The position numbers were made by a program, and so were the translations under genes. 64,000 bases of DNA from Burhinus oedicnemus (Eukaryota; Chordata; Aves; Charadriiformes; Burhinidae): contig VFFE01007486.1 of the NCBI GenBank assembly GCA_008921705.1, positions 630,217-694,216 of the forward strand, read 5' to 3'. The notes beneath the pieces are model-generated. The model had not been told where the DNA came from and ran no database searches. It saw only the letters and a program-made list of their open reading frames with translations. Positions 1-13,600 of the stretch are shown here, in pieces (positions within the stretch are counted from its first letter, which is position 1; each line of letters starts with the position of its first letter).

Positions 1-559
1 ACTTTGTTATTTGCCCTGTTGGAGAGTCAGAAGAGGAAAAGTGTAGAGGAGTCACAGCTGCAGGGAGGAGCAGACAGGACAGGTGACCCAAAACTGACCA
101 ACAGGGTATTCCATCCCATCTGCCTCATGCTCAGTATAAAAGCTGAGGGATCAAAGGGGTCAGGGTCTTTCTTCAGTGGCTGGAGTCTGAGAAGGAGTCT
201 GTCTATTCATCTGCCTTTGATCCAGATCCCTGTGTTCCTGAATCCAGATCTGGAATCCAGTTCCCGTCCATTGCTGAGTCCAGTCTGGGACTTTCCCAGT
301 GCCTGCCGGTGACGTGATCGTCATCCTGGGAGTTCAATAGAGTTTTGTATATATTGTATATATTTCATTATTTTCTTTTTTTGATATTAATATCTTTTAT
401 TTTTATTATTAATATTCCATTAAATTAGTTTTTGTTTTCTTTTCAACCCATAAGTCGCTCCTTTATTTTCTCTCCCTTCTCTTCTGGGAAGCAGAGAGAG
501 ATTTAAAGAGAGCATCTGTTGTTCATTTGGTGGCCAGTCCAGTCCAAACCATGACAACA
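1..559 (+). mobile_element. ERVL-type LTR, 3' part (5' end outside window)
   Basis: A long terminal repeat of an endogenous retrovirus. What is seen: a TATA box (TATAAAAG, 135-142) in the context CATGCTCAG..AAAGCT, closely matching the same spot in the LTR at 51229-51834 (GTGCTCAGCAATAAAAGCT); a T/A-rich zone with ATTAAA at 419-424 as a polyadenylation-signal candidate; and an LTR-like end ATGACAACA at 559. The DNA after 559 shows no tRNA primer-binding site and no gag-like frame, so this is probably the 3' end of a solo LTR. The 5' end and the left target duplication lie outside the window. The open frame at 4-312 is unlike any protein I know and is probably chance. Confidence 0.7.
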
Positions 560-599
560 GATAATTTTCATCCTCAATGCATTCATATTCTTTTCTTAC

Positions 600-722
600 C
601 TTAATTTTTTCTACTCTGGATACTCTGTCCCAGAGTCTTCTTGCCTCGGTTTGCAACACAGGTGCTTTGTTCCATTGATTAATTTGGTGGACTGTTTCTG
701 TACTGGTTGCAGCTTGAATGAA
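600..722 (-). CDS. Candidate internal exon, unidentified (weak)
   Basis: A 41-codon open segment read on the minus strand from 722 to 600. It starts right after a TAG whose AG could be a splice acceptor (upstream tract CCTTTCTTC) and ends at AAG followed by GTAAGA, a good splice donor. The frame is closed by the TAG upstream and the composition is protein-like (contains QINQWNKAPVLQTEARRLWD). I do not recognise the protein. Open segments of this length are common by chance in this window, and the pyrimidine tract is interrupted by five A residues. It may equally be chance or a remnant of retroviral internal sequence beside the LTR. Confidence 0.2.
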
Positions 723-1905
723 CTACTTTTTGAAGAAAGGTGATTGGACCTGTGTTTTTTCCAGGGTCATCTTGTATGATGACTTTAACATATCATTGTC
801 TCTTTGGGAAATAGCTGTTACTTGCTATTTATGTATCTTCCCTGGTGTAGCCCAATGCATGCACACATATGTTGTTCCTACATGCTTTTGCTTCCTTCTT
901 CAGAGTAGTTAGGAAAAAGTCTGCTTTTGCATTGCATGCCACGGAGTTTCCTGCTTGCTGCTTCTTACCTGGAGCCATTGCCGTTAATGTTATAATCTCT
1001 CTGCCTGCATTATTGTGCAACTGAACCTTGTGTCACAGCCCCAAATGGCTCCAAAAAGATCAAGCTGACAGACACTGTTATTCCTGTCAGTTCCTAATTT
1101 CATCAGGTAATCAAAACAGAAAAGCAAACATAAAGGTCTTCCCCAAGCTCTACCTGGATGAGATTAAGAAGGTGAAAAAAGGATAACATTTCTAGGCAAA
1201 AGACAAATAGCTCTAAGTGGGAAGAACGGCAGAAGCAATGTCCTGCATGGACAGTAGTACAGATGCAAATATATTCTTAAGATAACTTCCACAGTGCCCC
1301 ACAGAGACGTCTTGGCCTTAGATTGTAGAAACCTCCTACCTACTAAATGGAGAAATCACTATCCAAGCGGAATGTGTTCCTCTCTATAGGAACCATGGGG
1401 TAGAATTTCTCTTGTGCTAAGTTTTCTTTACAGAATCATTCATTTGGCCTGTTTTAAGCATATTTTTTCTAAAATTAGATTAACCCTACCCAAGATGCTT
1501 TTAACTATCTTGACTAGATCTCTATCATCTTTAAAGGGAGTCAAGAATGACTACATGTCCGGATTTAGTCAAATCCCATTTTCCATGTCTGGTTCCCCAA
1601 GACCTGTCTGCTTTAGTTTGACTCAGCTGGCTTGTATTTTTGTCAGGCAAGACATTTTCTTACTGTAAAAGCAAAAGGAAAAAGTTTAAGACTGAGCCTA
1701 TTAAAATACAGTTGTCTCTGTCTCTCTCCAGGTCCTATCTGTCCATCTCCAAGTCTGTGCGCACATGTGTGTGTGTATGTTTGTGTGATCTCAGGAAGAA
1801 TGCTTTAAAGAAAAATCTTGTTTTCAGTCGAACCTAATGAACATCCAGTCCTTTCAAGCAATCTATTCTTTGTCTCAGTTTATTCTTTCAGGGAAAGGTA
1901 GACGG

Positions 1906-1920
1906 ACACACACACACACA
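1906..1920. repeat. Short (AC)n microsatellite
   Basis: About seven and a half AC units followed directly by an A-rich tract. Confidence 0.8.
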
Positions 1921-4129
1921 AAAAGGAAAAAATTTTGTGAAGTTACCTGCTTGCTAACATAAGGATGGGAGCCATTTTATAGGGCTTTAAAAACTGAAAT
2001 ATTTGGGCCCATGCTTCTTCTCAAAACCATGCAAATTTGTCATTGTCAACGTGTAAATGGTTTGGGAGTAGAATGAGATTCAGCAGCTTTGTTCTAACTG
2101 TATTGTACCCAAGGAGCTGTTTATCTGTGTTCAGAGATGACTACGTGCATGTATTTCACAGCAGTCAGCAAAGGTATTTATAAGTGGAGCGCCTACACGG
2201 CTTCATATTCAGGTTCTTTGCAGACCTTTGCGTCATACAATATTTCTTTGTACGATGGAAAAAGGTAGATAATGTCTTAAAATAACAGTTGGATATTATC
2301 AGTTGGAACTCATTCTCTATAATGTTTCTGTTAATCAGAGATTTTTAATTAAAATAAAATTTTTTTTACAAATTGGCATACTAAAATTCTTGTTGAATTT
2401 GATTTCTTAAAGAATATTTCCCAATAGAAGAGTGGAAAGACAGATGGTATTTTGGGTAATCAAAATGAGATTTTTGCTGTTAATTAACCCTTAGCTCTGA
2501 AGATAAATCTATGGTGTGGGGTGTTCCCTAAAAAGTCTGGTAATATATATACCTTTCGAAGTATATCTCCTGTTGTCAGTATCGCAAATCTTAGACCACT
2601 GCTAATATTACATCACTATTTTTCCGAAACATGTTAAAGAAACTCTTGCAAGTCCTAGGAAAGCAATCTCCACAGGAAAATATTGAGCTTACTTTATTTA
2701 AGTATGGGGAAAGAGGGAGCTGTATCTTTCTTTCATGAATGGTATGAAGCTATTCTTTACAGAGCTTTCTAAGCCTCTATTGTTGCTATACCCTCAGGCT
2801 TCTCACTGCAGGTCTTCATACTGCAGGTGTGATTTTTATCTTTGTTTCTGATTCATTCCTAAGACCACCCTAATCCAGCTGTAAATGGGTCGTTCAGCCT
2901 AAGTAGTCAAAAGCAGCAAAATTTTATTGTAATCATATTGCTTCTTCTGCAGTGCTGACTACAATGAATTACTCTTAATATTTGTCTACAGAAACTTCCA
3001 GGCTTATCTTAAGCAAGTCAGCCTGGGGGAAGGGGTATCTTCTCATCTAATATGGACTTTTAGCAACCAGCTGACAGGCCTAAATCAGTGTGTTGTCCAT
3101 CAGTGTCGTACATGAAGGTCTTGAAGTCATTTATTGCCATGCTAGTTCAGATAGGAAAGTCTCCATTTTACAACTAGAAAACTGAGACAAACAAACACGA
3201 AGTCCCAGATCCTCAATTGCTTTTAGACCCCTAAAAACCCTAGCAAATCCTTCTACTCTTGAGCAATCTAATATTTAATAGAAAATCTGTGGAAGAACTA
3301 TTTCTTCCATCCCGTGACCACTAAGGTACCCTTCCCATTTAGGCCCTCCTAAAAGAAAGAAGCAAAGCAAAGGACTCAGCAAGGTTCTTCTCAGAATAAT
3401 ATTCCAAATTATTTTGTGTGAGCCTTGAGGTTTTTCAAGCTTGTGTAACAGGTGGTAGTCTTGCTCCAAAGCTGAATATCTGCTTGAGGCACACAGCCAA
3501 GAGCCTTAAAACACTAATCACACACTACCAGCTGCAGGCAATCATACGGGTTTCCCCAGCTCCCTGAAAATGATAACCACAGCACGGTGGTGTGTATGTA
3601 TCTATTTCTGTCTGCAGAGATATGTGAAAGTGGGTTAAGAGCACACAGTACTTCTTCCCATATGTATTTGTTTTGCTGTTCAGTGAAGTTTTCATGTAAG
3701 CCTACAGATAAAATATTATGTCTTTTTTTAAAAAAAAAATCACTCTACAGAATATATGAACATCAATTTCCATATTTTTGTCTACCATGTAAGAGAACTT
3801 TTGTGATAAGAATTTACAATTTTTTCTTGTTATTGACTTTTCAATTCAGAAAGAAAACAACAGATAGAACCATTTGAATGAGTTACTTCTTCACATTCAT
3901 TGAAGGGCCAATGACTGGACCTGGCATTTGTACAATGAGAAACCCACACTGGTTTTGGATACATGCCTATGAACCGCTGGGCTAAAATGACAGTGTGTGT
4001 TTGGGTGTGCTACCTCCAAGCTTTTTTCTTTTTCAGAGACAGAAGGGGGAAAAGAAATGAGGGGAGACAGGAAGCAGGCTAGAGGAAATAGCAGGAGACA
4101 GATCAGTGGTAAGAGAAAATGGCTGTTAT

Positions 4130-4650
4130 AACAAATTACGACTTCTGAGTCAACGGAATGGGTTAATGATCATATTTGTCAGAATCACTGTTAACAGGGA
4201 TTTTTTCTACCTTTATTTTCAGTAAGGCATTTTTGCATGGGAATGCCCTACAAGACCCTCAACAGTAAGTTTGCCCAGAAGTGTTCTAATTAACAGCACC
4301 AAATGGTCTACTACCCTGTCAAGTTAATGCCTTCTATCTAGCTGTTCACTGGCCATCATGTATCATTGTTCAGCGAATGACAGCAGTCAGGTTATTAAAG
4401 GTGTAGATATTAAATTAACAACAGTGGTAAACATTGTAGCTGTACTTCACATCTCAGCAGAGCCAATGAAGTGGATGACACTGAATCCATGCTGATATGC
4501 TGCAATGACAGATGGGCGTCATTTAACACAATACATCAGTGGGCAACCCACGTACCACAGCTGTCCTCCACTAAATGAATTAGATCAGGGTAATTAATCT
4601 AAGGCAGAAAGTATTACTAAAGTGGGCCCTAAGCGGAACTAGAAATGAAT
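4130..4650. other. Possible conserved non-coding element (unverified)
   Basis: A non-coding stretch of balanced composition, without low complexity, that carries homeodomain-type TAATTA cores (GGGTAATTAATC near 4588-4599) and TGACAG motifs of the kind bound by TALE-class factors (near 4379 and 4505). Such clustering resembles enhancers in vertebrate gene deserts. These short motifs also occur by chance, so the call rests on general appearance and needs cross-species alignment. Confidence 0.2.
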
Positions 4651-4663
4651 AAAATATCCTGTT

Positions 4664-4696
4664 AAAAAAGAAAAAAAGAAAAAGAAAAAAAAAGGG
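4664..4696. repeat. A-rich purine tract
   Basis: Runs of A separated by single G residues, ending in GGG. It could be simple sequence or the decayed tail of an old insertion; no element is recognisable on either side. Confidence 0.8.
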
Positions 4697-7600
4697 CTTA
4701 GTGCAGCACGAGTGAGGAAATTATTGCCAAGTATTTTAATTCCACACACAAAAGACAATGCCCATCTCCTTGTGTGAAGGAGTATATAACGAGCAACCTT
4801 TTGTTCTCCAGTATTTTATCATAATCTCTTTTGCCATCACGTGCAACAAGGGAGGCAACAACAACAGCAAGGGATCATGATCAAGATGATACTTTTGACA
4901 CAAAACTCTAATGCAAGAAAATGCTATCACCTTTATTACTTACATGTACTGCTGATGGAATTATTCCTTGTTACAGATCCTCTGCTGATATTGATTGAGC
5001 TGTTAAATTTCTATGGCATTTTATCTGAGGGATTTCTTATTTCTGTTCTTGGCCAGGGGGGTAGCTGTAAAAAAAAACCCTACACAACTCCCTTTCCTTC
5101 ACACAAAATTTGTAGTGTTTCTACATCATCATTCTCTCCCACCTCCCCCACCTGTATTGGGTCAAAAAAAGACTACAGAGAAGGAGTAAAACAAGTTTGT
5201 CTTGCTGCCATACTGTCTGGTTACAAAAATATTTCAACACTTTTTATTATACATTGATATCAATGTTCTATATGAATATGTTGCAAGTTGTTTTTTTATT
5301 AAAAGAAAATCAATGTTGTGATGTGTGTTTGAGATCATAAGCAGTTTAAATATCAAAGGCTTAAAGCTAGGGTATATCAATTCATCCCTTAATGTAGTCA
5401 ATTTAAAGAACAGTTGTAGAAGGGGAAGAGCAGCAAAGAACTGCAGCCCCGAAAATTTCATTGTTAGTCTTGCAGGTTCTGTATTAATTTCGTTCCACTT
5501 CATTTAGTGTATGACATCTGCAATGGAAAATTTCCCTAAAGAATGTCTCTGACAATGGCAAGCATTGATCAAGCGTCATGTACTCACTTGATTCTGTCAG
5601 CTCACTTGCAGCTTCCTCTTTATTCTTTTCCCTCTGCCCAAGAGACACATCATCCTTTGAAACAGTTCCTTCTCTGTAGGTAGGGAAAAGGGAGATGGGG
5701 AAGGAGAATTATTTTGGGAATAGGTATTATAGCAGTGATTATGTTAGACTGGTGTAATGAAAACATATGCTGTTACTCAGCTGGTGTGAACCTACAGGCA
5801 ATTCCTGAAATGTATTGATTTTTATGATAGCGAGGTTTAAAAACATGCCACAGTATGTGTGGGAACTCTTCAGTACATTTTAAAGTGCATCCAAATGACT
5901 AAAAACATATTTACTGTTGTTTGTTTAGACTCTTCATTGTGAAACAAACCTTATTCTCTGTGAGCATTGCAAACTCTTTCTGTTAGCTTCTCCACACTGG
6001 TAAACCAGACCAGTCTTATGAAAACATTATATGGCATATGCTTGGAAATTCCAGCATAGCATACTTTGTATATAAGTTGTTTTCGCATGTGTAAATACTT
6101 GAAGAGTGACAGAATGACAGGCCCTCAGTTATTTTTAGTTAATACCTGTATTTTTTCTACCTTTGTGTTACTTTTTCTTTTGTGGCATCATGAAAAATGT
6201 CAATCCAACCCACCAGCACCATCTCTTACTAATCCGTTCCTGCTTTCATTATTGCATCCTCCTCTTTGTGTTCCTTGAAACACATTTTACTGCCATGCAC
6301 AAAACCTAACTTCTCAGATCAGCTTTTTCTCTCTAGCCTTGAGCACGTAGCATATTTCACCCACTTTTAGTTTCAAGATGCAGTATAACTCCTGTCTGCC
6401 TAGTTTTACGCTGGTGGAATTTTCCTTTGCACAGATAATCATGGCATGCTTTCCCTGACCAAAGGGATACTCCTAGCTTCTTGTCTTTAGGTTTTATTTC
6501 TTTTCTGATTCCCACCAGAAAATCAACCAAATAGCATTGGCTGAATCAAGCAGCATGTAGGGGTTTATGATGCCTTAGAACTTATTCTTATGCAATAATG
6601 TTTTGAATCCAGCCACACATGGTTTCTACATGAATTTTATTGATGTAGGCTTTCCATCACTGAGGTCTTGTTTTTAATTACTTCACTCTTATATAAAAAA
6701 CCCTAAATATTACAGCTGTTTGAGATCAGGGATAATACATACCTGTGGTTTTATATACAGTCATTGCTGTGATTATGAACATACCCACAAATAAAGCATG
6801 GACTGCAATATAAACTAAATGTACAGAATATGTTCTCTGTGTATATTGGGGAAAATAAAATGCCTCCAGTTTTCCTCTATTACGCTTGTTCTGACTTACA
6901 GAAACCTTTAGGAGTATGAAAGGAATACCCTTTCCCTGAATTTATGCCAGCAACTGGGTAAGAAAGTTGCATGTTTCTTTGTTGCCTGAGACACTGGCAA
7001 CTGAATGGAGACAATAAATTCACTCTGTGTAGATGATCAAAAAACTTTGGATAGCCATAACTTGTTACTTCTGATTTGAAGCCAAGTTGAATTGGTAGCT
7101 TTGAGGTGAAATGTTACAAATGCCACATACTATCTTCTCTGACTTGGCCTCCAGAAAATGGTCCACTTTTTGCAAACCCTTGAAAATTAGCATCCGTAAC
7201 AAAGTATAATCAGCTACATTGCAGAAAAATCATGCATAAACTAAGTTAGAAATAAATGATGATTTATCAAGGTGTCAGATGTCATGTGGTGATGGATGAA
7301 CCACAAAGATGTAATGGTTCAGCTTGCATACTCATTCAAATGCTGCATCTTCATCAGCAATATATTCCTACAGCTTCTTTTGAAAATGAGCTGAAAACTT
7401 CAGAAGAAACAGCTGCCACTTTGCATTGCTCCAGTCTCATAGTGCCCAAACTTTGTGATGCAACTTCTCTCTTACAAGTTGTCTGAAATATCTGGTGATG
7501 GAAGTTTTATCTCCTATGCTGTCTGCACTGAAATTCGGAAGATGGTGGAAATTTTGTGAACTTTACTAGATGTTCATGCAGTATGCAGCATAACGGACTC

Positions 7601-10600
7601 ATCATCACTGTAGCATTTAGTTACTTTTACAACTTAAGAATTAATAATGAATATACTAGTGGGTTTTTTTAAGAACACAAAAGTGTATGTTTCTCCTAAT
7701 ATCTTAATACGACTTCTTTTACAACATAACATTGCAGTGCTCAGACCACAAGCGCTAGAGGAGACATGGACGTGCCATCTCAGGACAGAGGGAGAGTGTA
7801 TAGAGACGAAATAATATAATATTGCACTTTTTTCCTTGTTTTTTCAAAGAAACAGTGACACTTTTCAGCACTGGTAAAAGCTGCTATACAGATACTCTAT
7901 GGATTGAATTTCTCTGTTTAACTACAAAACCACTTCACCTAAAACAAAAGCAACATTTTTCATAAGATTCATCAGTCCCACAAGGGATTATCATGAAAGA
8001 TAGAGAGTACAAATCATTCTTCATTAGCATTTAATTCTATATATAGTTTCCCGAATCAACCCATAAAAGGTTACAATGTTATGTGAGCAATGATTCACGG
8101 GGAATGGAAGAACTAATCAGAATATGATCACATAAGATTTCACAATTGGCAGATGATAACATCTCAAAACTGCTGACTTCAAAGGAGGAAAAATGATTTC
8201 AAATGGCACTGCTAAACTTCCACTGCAATCTACCTAGCTTTTGAGATTGCGCTTCGCCTTTTCTTCCTTCTCCACCATCACCACTACTCTTACTTTTATA
8301 TGGTACTTTCCATATGGAACTAGAGAGTTTCTAAGCCTGTGGTTCCACGAGAAAAATATTTCTTAATGTGATTTATAACAAAGGTCCTCCTATTATATAA
8401 TCTCCAGCCTATGTCTGGGGAGAGAAATTTGTTGGCCAGCATTTTCAAAAAAGGTATGAAGCATGAAGGTACTTTGTTCCTTAAATGTAACTGTAAACGT
8501 TTAATTTCAATTAACTTTGGGGAAAGTTGAGAATTAGTTTTGTAAGAGTACAATGGAAAATCATTTTTTAGGATCCATTTTCAATGTGTGTTATTTGAAA
8601 TACTATTTCAGGTTTCCAAAATAGCTCCCTATACATGCATAACTCCTTGAAATGCCTGCTGTATAGAAACAGAAAATTAAACTGAACCAAACCATTGACA
8701 CTATTTCAGAAGCTTCACTGCACTTACTAAGTTTCCAGGGCTTTCTCTTATTGAATCTATACAGTACTTCTAGACAAGTAGTACCATTATAGCATCCCAT
8801 GCCCGGCTCTTGTTAAATCTTTAGTAAGAATTAAACCATATTTTCACTGACTTCCAGGCAACTGCAAAGATTACAAAAGGCTTATTTGGCTCTAAATCTC
8901 TTACCAGAAGATGCTAGGCTAAGTGGTCATAACCCTCTTCTTTTCCTGACCCAGTCTGATGAGGCTAATTAATGCCAGCATTAGCTCCCAGCAGTCTTTG
9001 CAATCTTACAACTGTAAGTATGGTAATGCTGCTGCAAGGCAAGTGAAGAGAGGCATGACTTTTTGTGTCCTTCTCCCTTCCTTACACACAAACGTAGAGC
9101 TAGTCTCAATAAATCTGTGTGATATATTTTGTCATCCTTGACACAAGAACTGGGAGAGAGGGAGTTTCCCTGGAAGAGAATATTTAGTTCCTATTGGAGA
9201 TGCATGTGTTTTAGTTCTGGGAGGTCTGGTCCGCATATTTTAGTCCCCATGGTGGGTAATCTATTTTATTACAGGGGGTGTGAATAAAACTCACCTAATT
9301 TTCTGCTGCAGTGCATCCTTCTTGTTTCCGTGTCTGTTGAAACTAAAATGCTGCCTGCTGGGCTAGTTCAGCTCTGGTGTACTGAAGCTTGAGGAGAGAA
9401 GTGTGCCAGAAAACAAGACATAAGGATACAAAAGGGTCAGCAAAGATAAATAAACTAATCAGAACCAAGTACTTTAGTCACCAAAGGAAGCAAGCCTTTA
9501 TTTATTCTACTTAGGAAGGAGATCAGCAACTCACTGTTTTTGTCAGTCCACAGTTATCAGGTCTTATTATCTTATAACCTATAATACTGTAGATCTCAGA
9601 AAAATCCTCAATACCAAGTAAAGAAATAAACATTTTGTCTGTGAAACAGAAATAGAGGGACATTCACCGTGCACCAACTCTTGCATTTTTGACACAAAAC
9701 CAAGTATTAACCTGAAGCCCATCTATATATTACTGCAGGGCTTTCCATTGGCTTTTACAGGCTTTGAATCAGGCCCTTCATGAATGACTTCTTTCTTAAG
9801 ACTCTGTTTTCTCATTTCTTTTCCTCTACTCTTTCTCATCTTCTGTCCCTATTTTCTTTAAAATAATATTCTCATTATATTTCATTGGCGTGCTTTCTGG
9901 TCCACAGAAATCCAACGCTGTAATTAGAATATAAAGTTGACAGAAATGTTGCGTTGCAGTCAAACTGACCGATGGATTTGTTTTACTAATAGAAACATTT
10001 TTACTGAACTGGTTCTGTATGTTTTATTAGAAACAATTCAGCAAGGAAATTCTACTAGGGTGAAACTAGAGCAAGGATCTGTTGAAGTTCTTCACACCAA
10101 AAACGAGGAAATTTGTAGCAAAGAATTAAAACATCATAGCTTATGTCAACAAGTGAAATATATTGCTGAAATGATCCCCAGCATTATTCAGACACGTAAG
10201 AACATGATCTTCAGTTGTTATAAACTGACCCCAAGAAACTGGTCATAATTTCCATTCTCGGGTCACTTACATTGCTGGAACCACACTAGGCCTAAATTTC
10301 TTATAGTTGATCTTTTTGTTATTCATACTAGCCTAACAAAATTTTGGAAATATGGTGTTATTTTGCACTCAGCTTTGAATGGCACCATAAGTGACAAGAT
10401 GAGTTAAAAAGCAGTTGAGTCCCTGAGGTGTAAAGCTGTTGCAGACTTTTTCAGATTTGCTCTTGGTTTATATTATTGGAAAAGAAGAAAAATGTTCTGA
10501 GTGATCATTTCCATAGATGGACATCTTCAGACAATACACAAAAGTTTAATGGAAGACTGACAGATGGAGTTAATTTTAAATTTAGAAAACATGTATAAAA

Positions 10601-13600
10601 ATAAAGAAACAGAATTCCACATCCACAGAGAGGTCTCATACTTCAGTACATTACATTTTAGATATCCCTGTTTCAGACATTATCTTACACAGTTTTCAAA
10701 TACATCAGTGAGTATTTAGGTCTTGCTACTGTAGAATGGTTTGAAATAACAAGAACTTTATTCACTAAATATTTCACAGAATGGAGAAGAAAGAAAGGAG
10801 AACATCTTCTGCCAGGAGACCGGAGGATAAATAAAGAATGGTTGAAACACAAAATAAAGAATGAACACTCAGAATAGCATGTTGATTGTATCATCTGATG
10901 CCGCCCAAATGTCATTAAAGTTACAGTGGGCTCCAATCAGAATTTCAGGGTCTGAATATTATTAAAAAAAAGCAGAAGTCCCTTATCTGACTTAAATAAC
11001 CTACAGTCTAGGATTACCAAAAAAAAAAAAAAAGTCGTCCCCCTCTCAAATCAACCCCCACAGAACCGCCAAAACTGCAGATCCCCCACTCACAGCAGTT
11101 GTCTAGGAATGAAGTGAGTTACATTGCCTCAGCTAAGTGAACGGATCATTTTATACATTACAAGTTATTTGGTTTACCTTGACCGTCAAATGTCCTTCCT
11201 GCAACCCTACGTAACCCTTGTTCATTTTCCTACAGGCATTCCCACTTTTAGTTTAAATGGATGATATTTTGCCCCCTTTTCTATCAGTGAGAGTTTTGCA
11301 GCTAGTAGTAAGTGAAAAACTAGGATTTCAGTCGGTGTCTGTATGCCCCTCAATTCATGTCCTCTCATCCACATGAGCAATTCCCTTATGAGATAATTAA
11401 ATGAGGCCAGTGAGAGTCTATTCTGTTCTATTCATTGGTTCTCAGGCTGAAATCATCAGAGTGTAAGACCACTTGGCAGTAATACAGACACAGCCAGCTA
11501 TTGCTCCTGGCCACAGGTATTTTCGTACACGGTGAAATGAAGACTCTTACTCCTTGTCTGGAGGGCTTGACAGTGTATTTTCAAGGTGCGGACTACAGGG
11601 GAGTCTGGGTCTCTAGGTGCAGAAGGAAGTGGCTGGAGCAGATGGTAAGACTGGCTACACCAGATAACCCCAGAACTTAGCTCCTCTGCAGCTGTCTCTC
11701 ACTGTGGGCTTGTAAGCTGGCTGGTGAACTGATGCTGTGTATCCACCCACGAACTATCCCCAGAGCTCTCTGTCCTCTCAACTGTGTGGGGTAAGAGTCT
11801 TGTAGTCACTCAGCCATTTGAAGGCTTTGAGTGTCATACAGGGAAAGTTGCCCGCCCCTTTGTATTAAATGACACTAGTAGCATCTCCTTCAAATACCTT
11901 GTACTTGTTCTTCAGGGGAGAATTGTGTGCAGTAAAGCATGCAGCTGTGCTAGGCATTTGGCATTGTTTTCCAATGTACACACTGTTATTTTTTTATGTT
12001 AGAGTTGGCAAGGTTGAAGAAGTGTGTGTTGACCTGGTCATTTCCTTGCAGACAACACAAGAGAAGTGTTTTTTTCAGGAAACAATTACACAAGAAAAGG
12101 GCAATGGCTTTTCTGACCCGTTCCAGTAGGGCACTTCATTCATATTGATAATGGGAAGAAAGCCATGCAGTATTTGTGTGTTGGTAGGACTTGAATCATT
12201 GGTGAAGATGTGGTGTGATGTGATAAGAGCGTGGAGGAAATTGATTCAAAAGAAAAATCATCAAAACACACCTTCAAACAGAGCTCTTAACGGAGTGTTA
12301 TTCCTGTATTCCCTTTTATAATTAACATCCAGTTTTTATCAGACTTCTTTCTGAAGTCAAAATAAATGCCCCTATTGTGTGGCTTCTGGCTTATATCTTG
12401 CAGAAGATACAGGTTCTAGTTCATCATTAAAAACAAATCCTAGTTTTACGAGCCATATAAAGAATAAGGCTGCCCATGGCTATAATTGAGTTACTGGTTT
12501 TTATCTCACTACAGTCTGTTGGATGTCTCTCTAGCTATAAAACAAGCAATTTTCCAAAGACCCTGCGGTGAATAGAGCAAGACTTTTGGCTTTCTAGTTA
12601 TTTAGTTCCCTGTTTTCTCTGCTTTTTTCCAGAGGTATCAGATGCAAATTAGGTTTCTAGTTTCTCTTATCTCTTTGTTCCTTCCAAAGCTGAGATTGAT
12701 AGCTTTAAGGAGATCAAAGTCAACTTTCAAATGTATCCCAAATTGATAATCTCCAGACTATCATACACCTTGTACTCAGAACAAAAACCTAAAATCCATA
12801 ATGACATGAGCATGGTAAATATGGTTCTTCTGTTAGACTAAGTAAAAGTAGATTATACATGTTTTTTAGACTTCAAAGGCCTGTCCTTTCGGTCGGGTTT
12901 CTTTAAGGTCTCAAAGGCACTGTGCACTCCCTTTTGTGTAAGAATAATAAAAGACACTGCAGCAACAACTTGAGAGGATCTTTTCCTGCTAACATTGCAG
13001 TTTCAAAGATAAACGGACAAAACATTTTAAGAAAAGAAAAGTAGGGGCATTTCTAGGTTATTTAATGTAAATATAGAAGTATAATGTGTATCAAAACTAG
13101 TTTGTGCTTCATACCTGACTGTATAAACTGTGCTTTGTTTTAGATATGTCAGCTGAAAAGGTTACCGAAAAAAGAGACAAAAATGAGGGGCCCTTATATT
13201 CTCTTCCTATGTCAAGAAAAACAAAGGTGAAAAACGGACATTTCCAATAGAGTACAAAATCTGCAGGTCTAATCCAAAGTCAGTTCCCATTGACACTAAT
13301 GAGCAAAGACAGTATTTCCTAATGCCAATATTTTGGACAGAACTGCCTGATGCAAATAAGACTACAGCTGGGGCCCACAGAAAAGTTGCATGACCAGAGA
13401 CATGTCAAAACCATTGGTGCAGATCACGCGTATCCACACACCGTCACTGCAGAGTGGCTCTCCGGCAGTGGCAGGGCAGCTGGCAGGAAGCCATGTTGCT
13501 TACTGGCTGGCAGCCAGTGGCTCTTCTCTGTGCCCTGGTGAGCAGAATGTAATAACTAATCCTAGGTTTAGGGAGAGGTTTTAGCATGCACTCTATGGGA

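Larger units (their letters stand above)
560..4129. other. Single-copy AT-rich DNA, no gene recognised
   Basis: Apart from the weak exon candidate at 600-722, I see only short unrelated open frames, a short (AC)n run near 1906-1920 and scattered T/A tracts. No recognisable transposon or RNA gene was found here by eye. Confidence 0.5.

Noticed and set aside
4..312. 102-codon frame inside the left LTR
   Set aside because: It lies across the LTR promoter region with no homology, and LTRs of this kind do not code.
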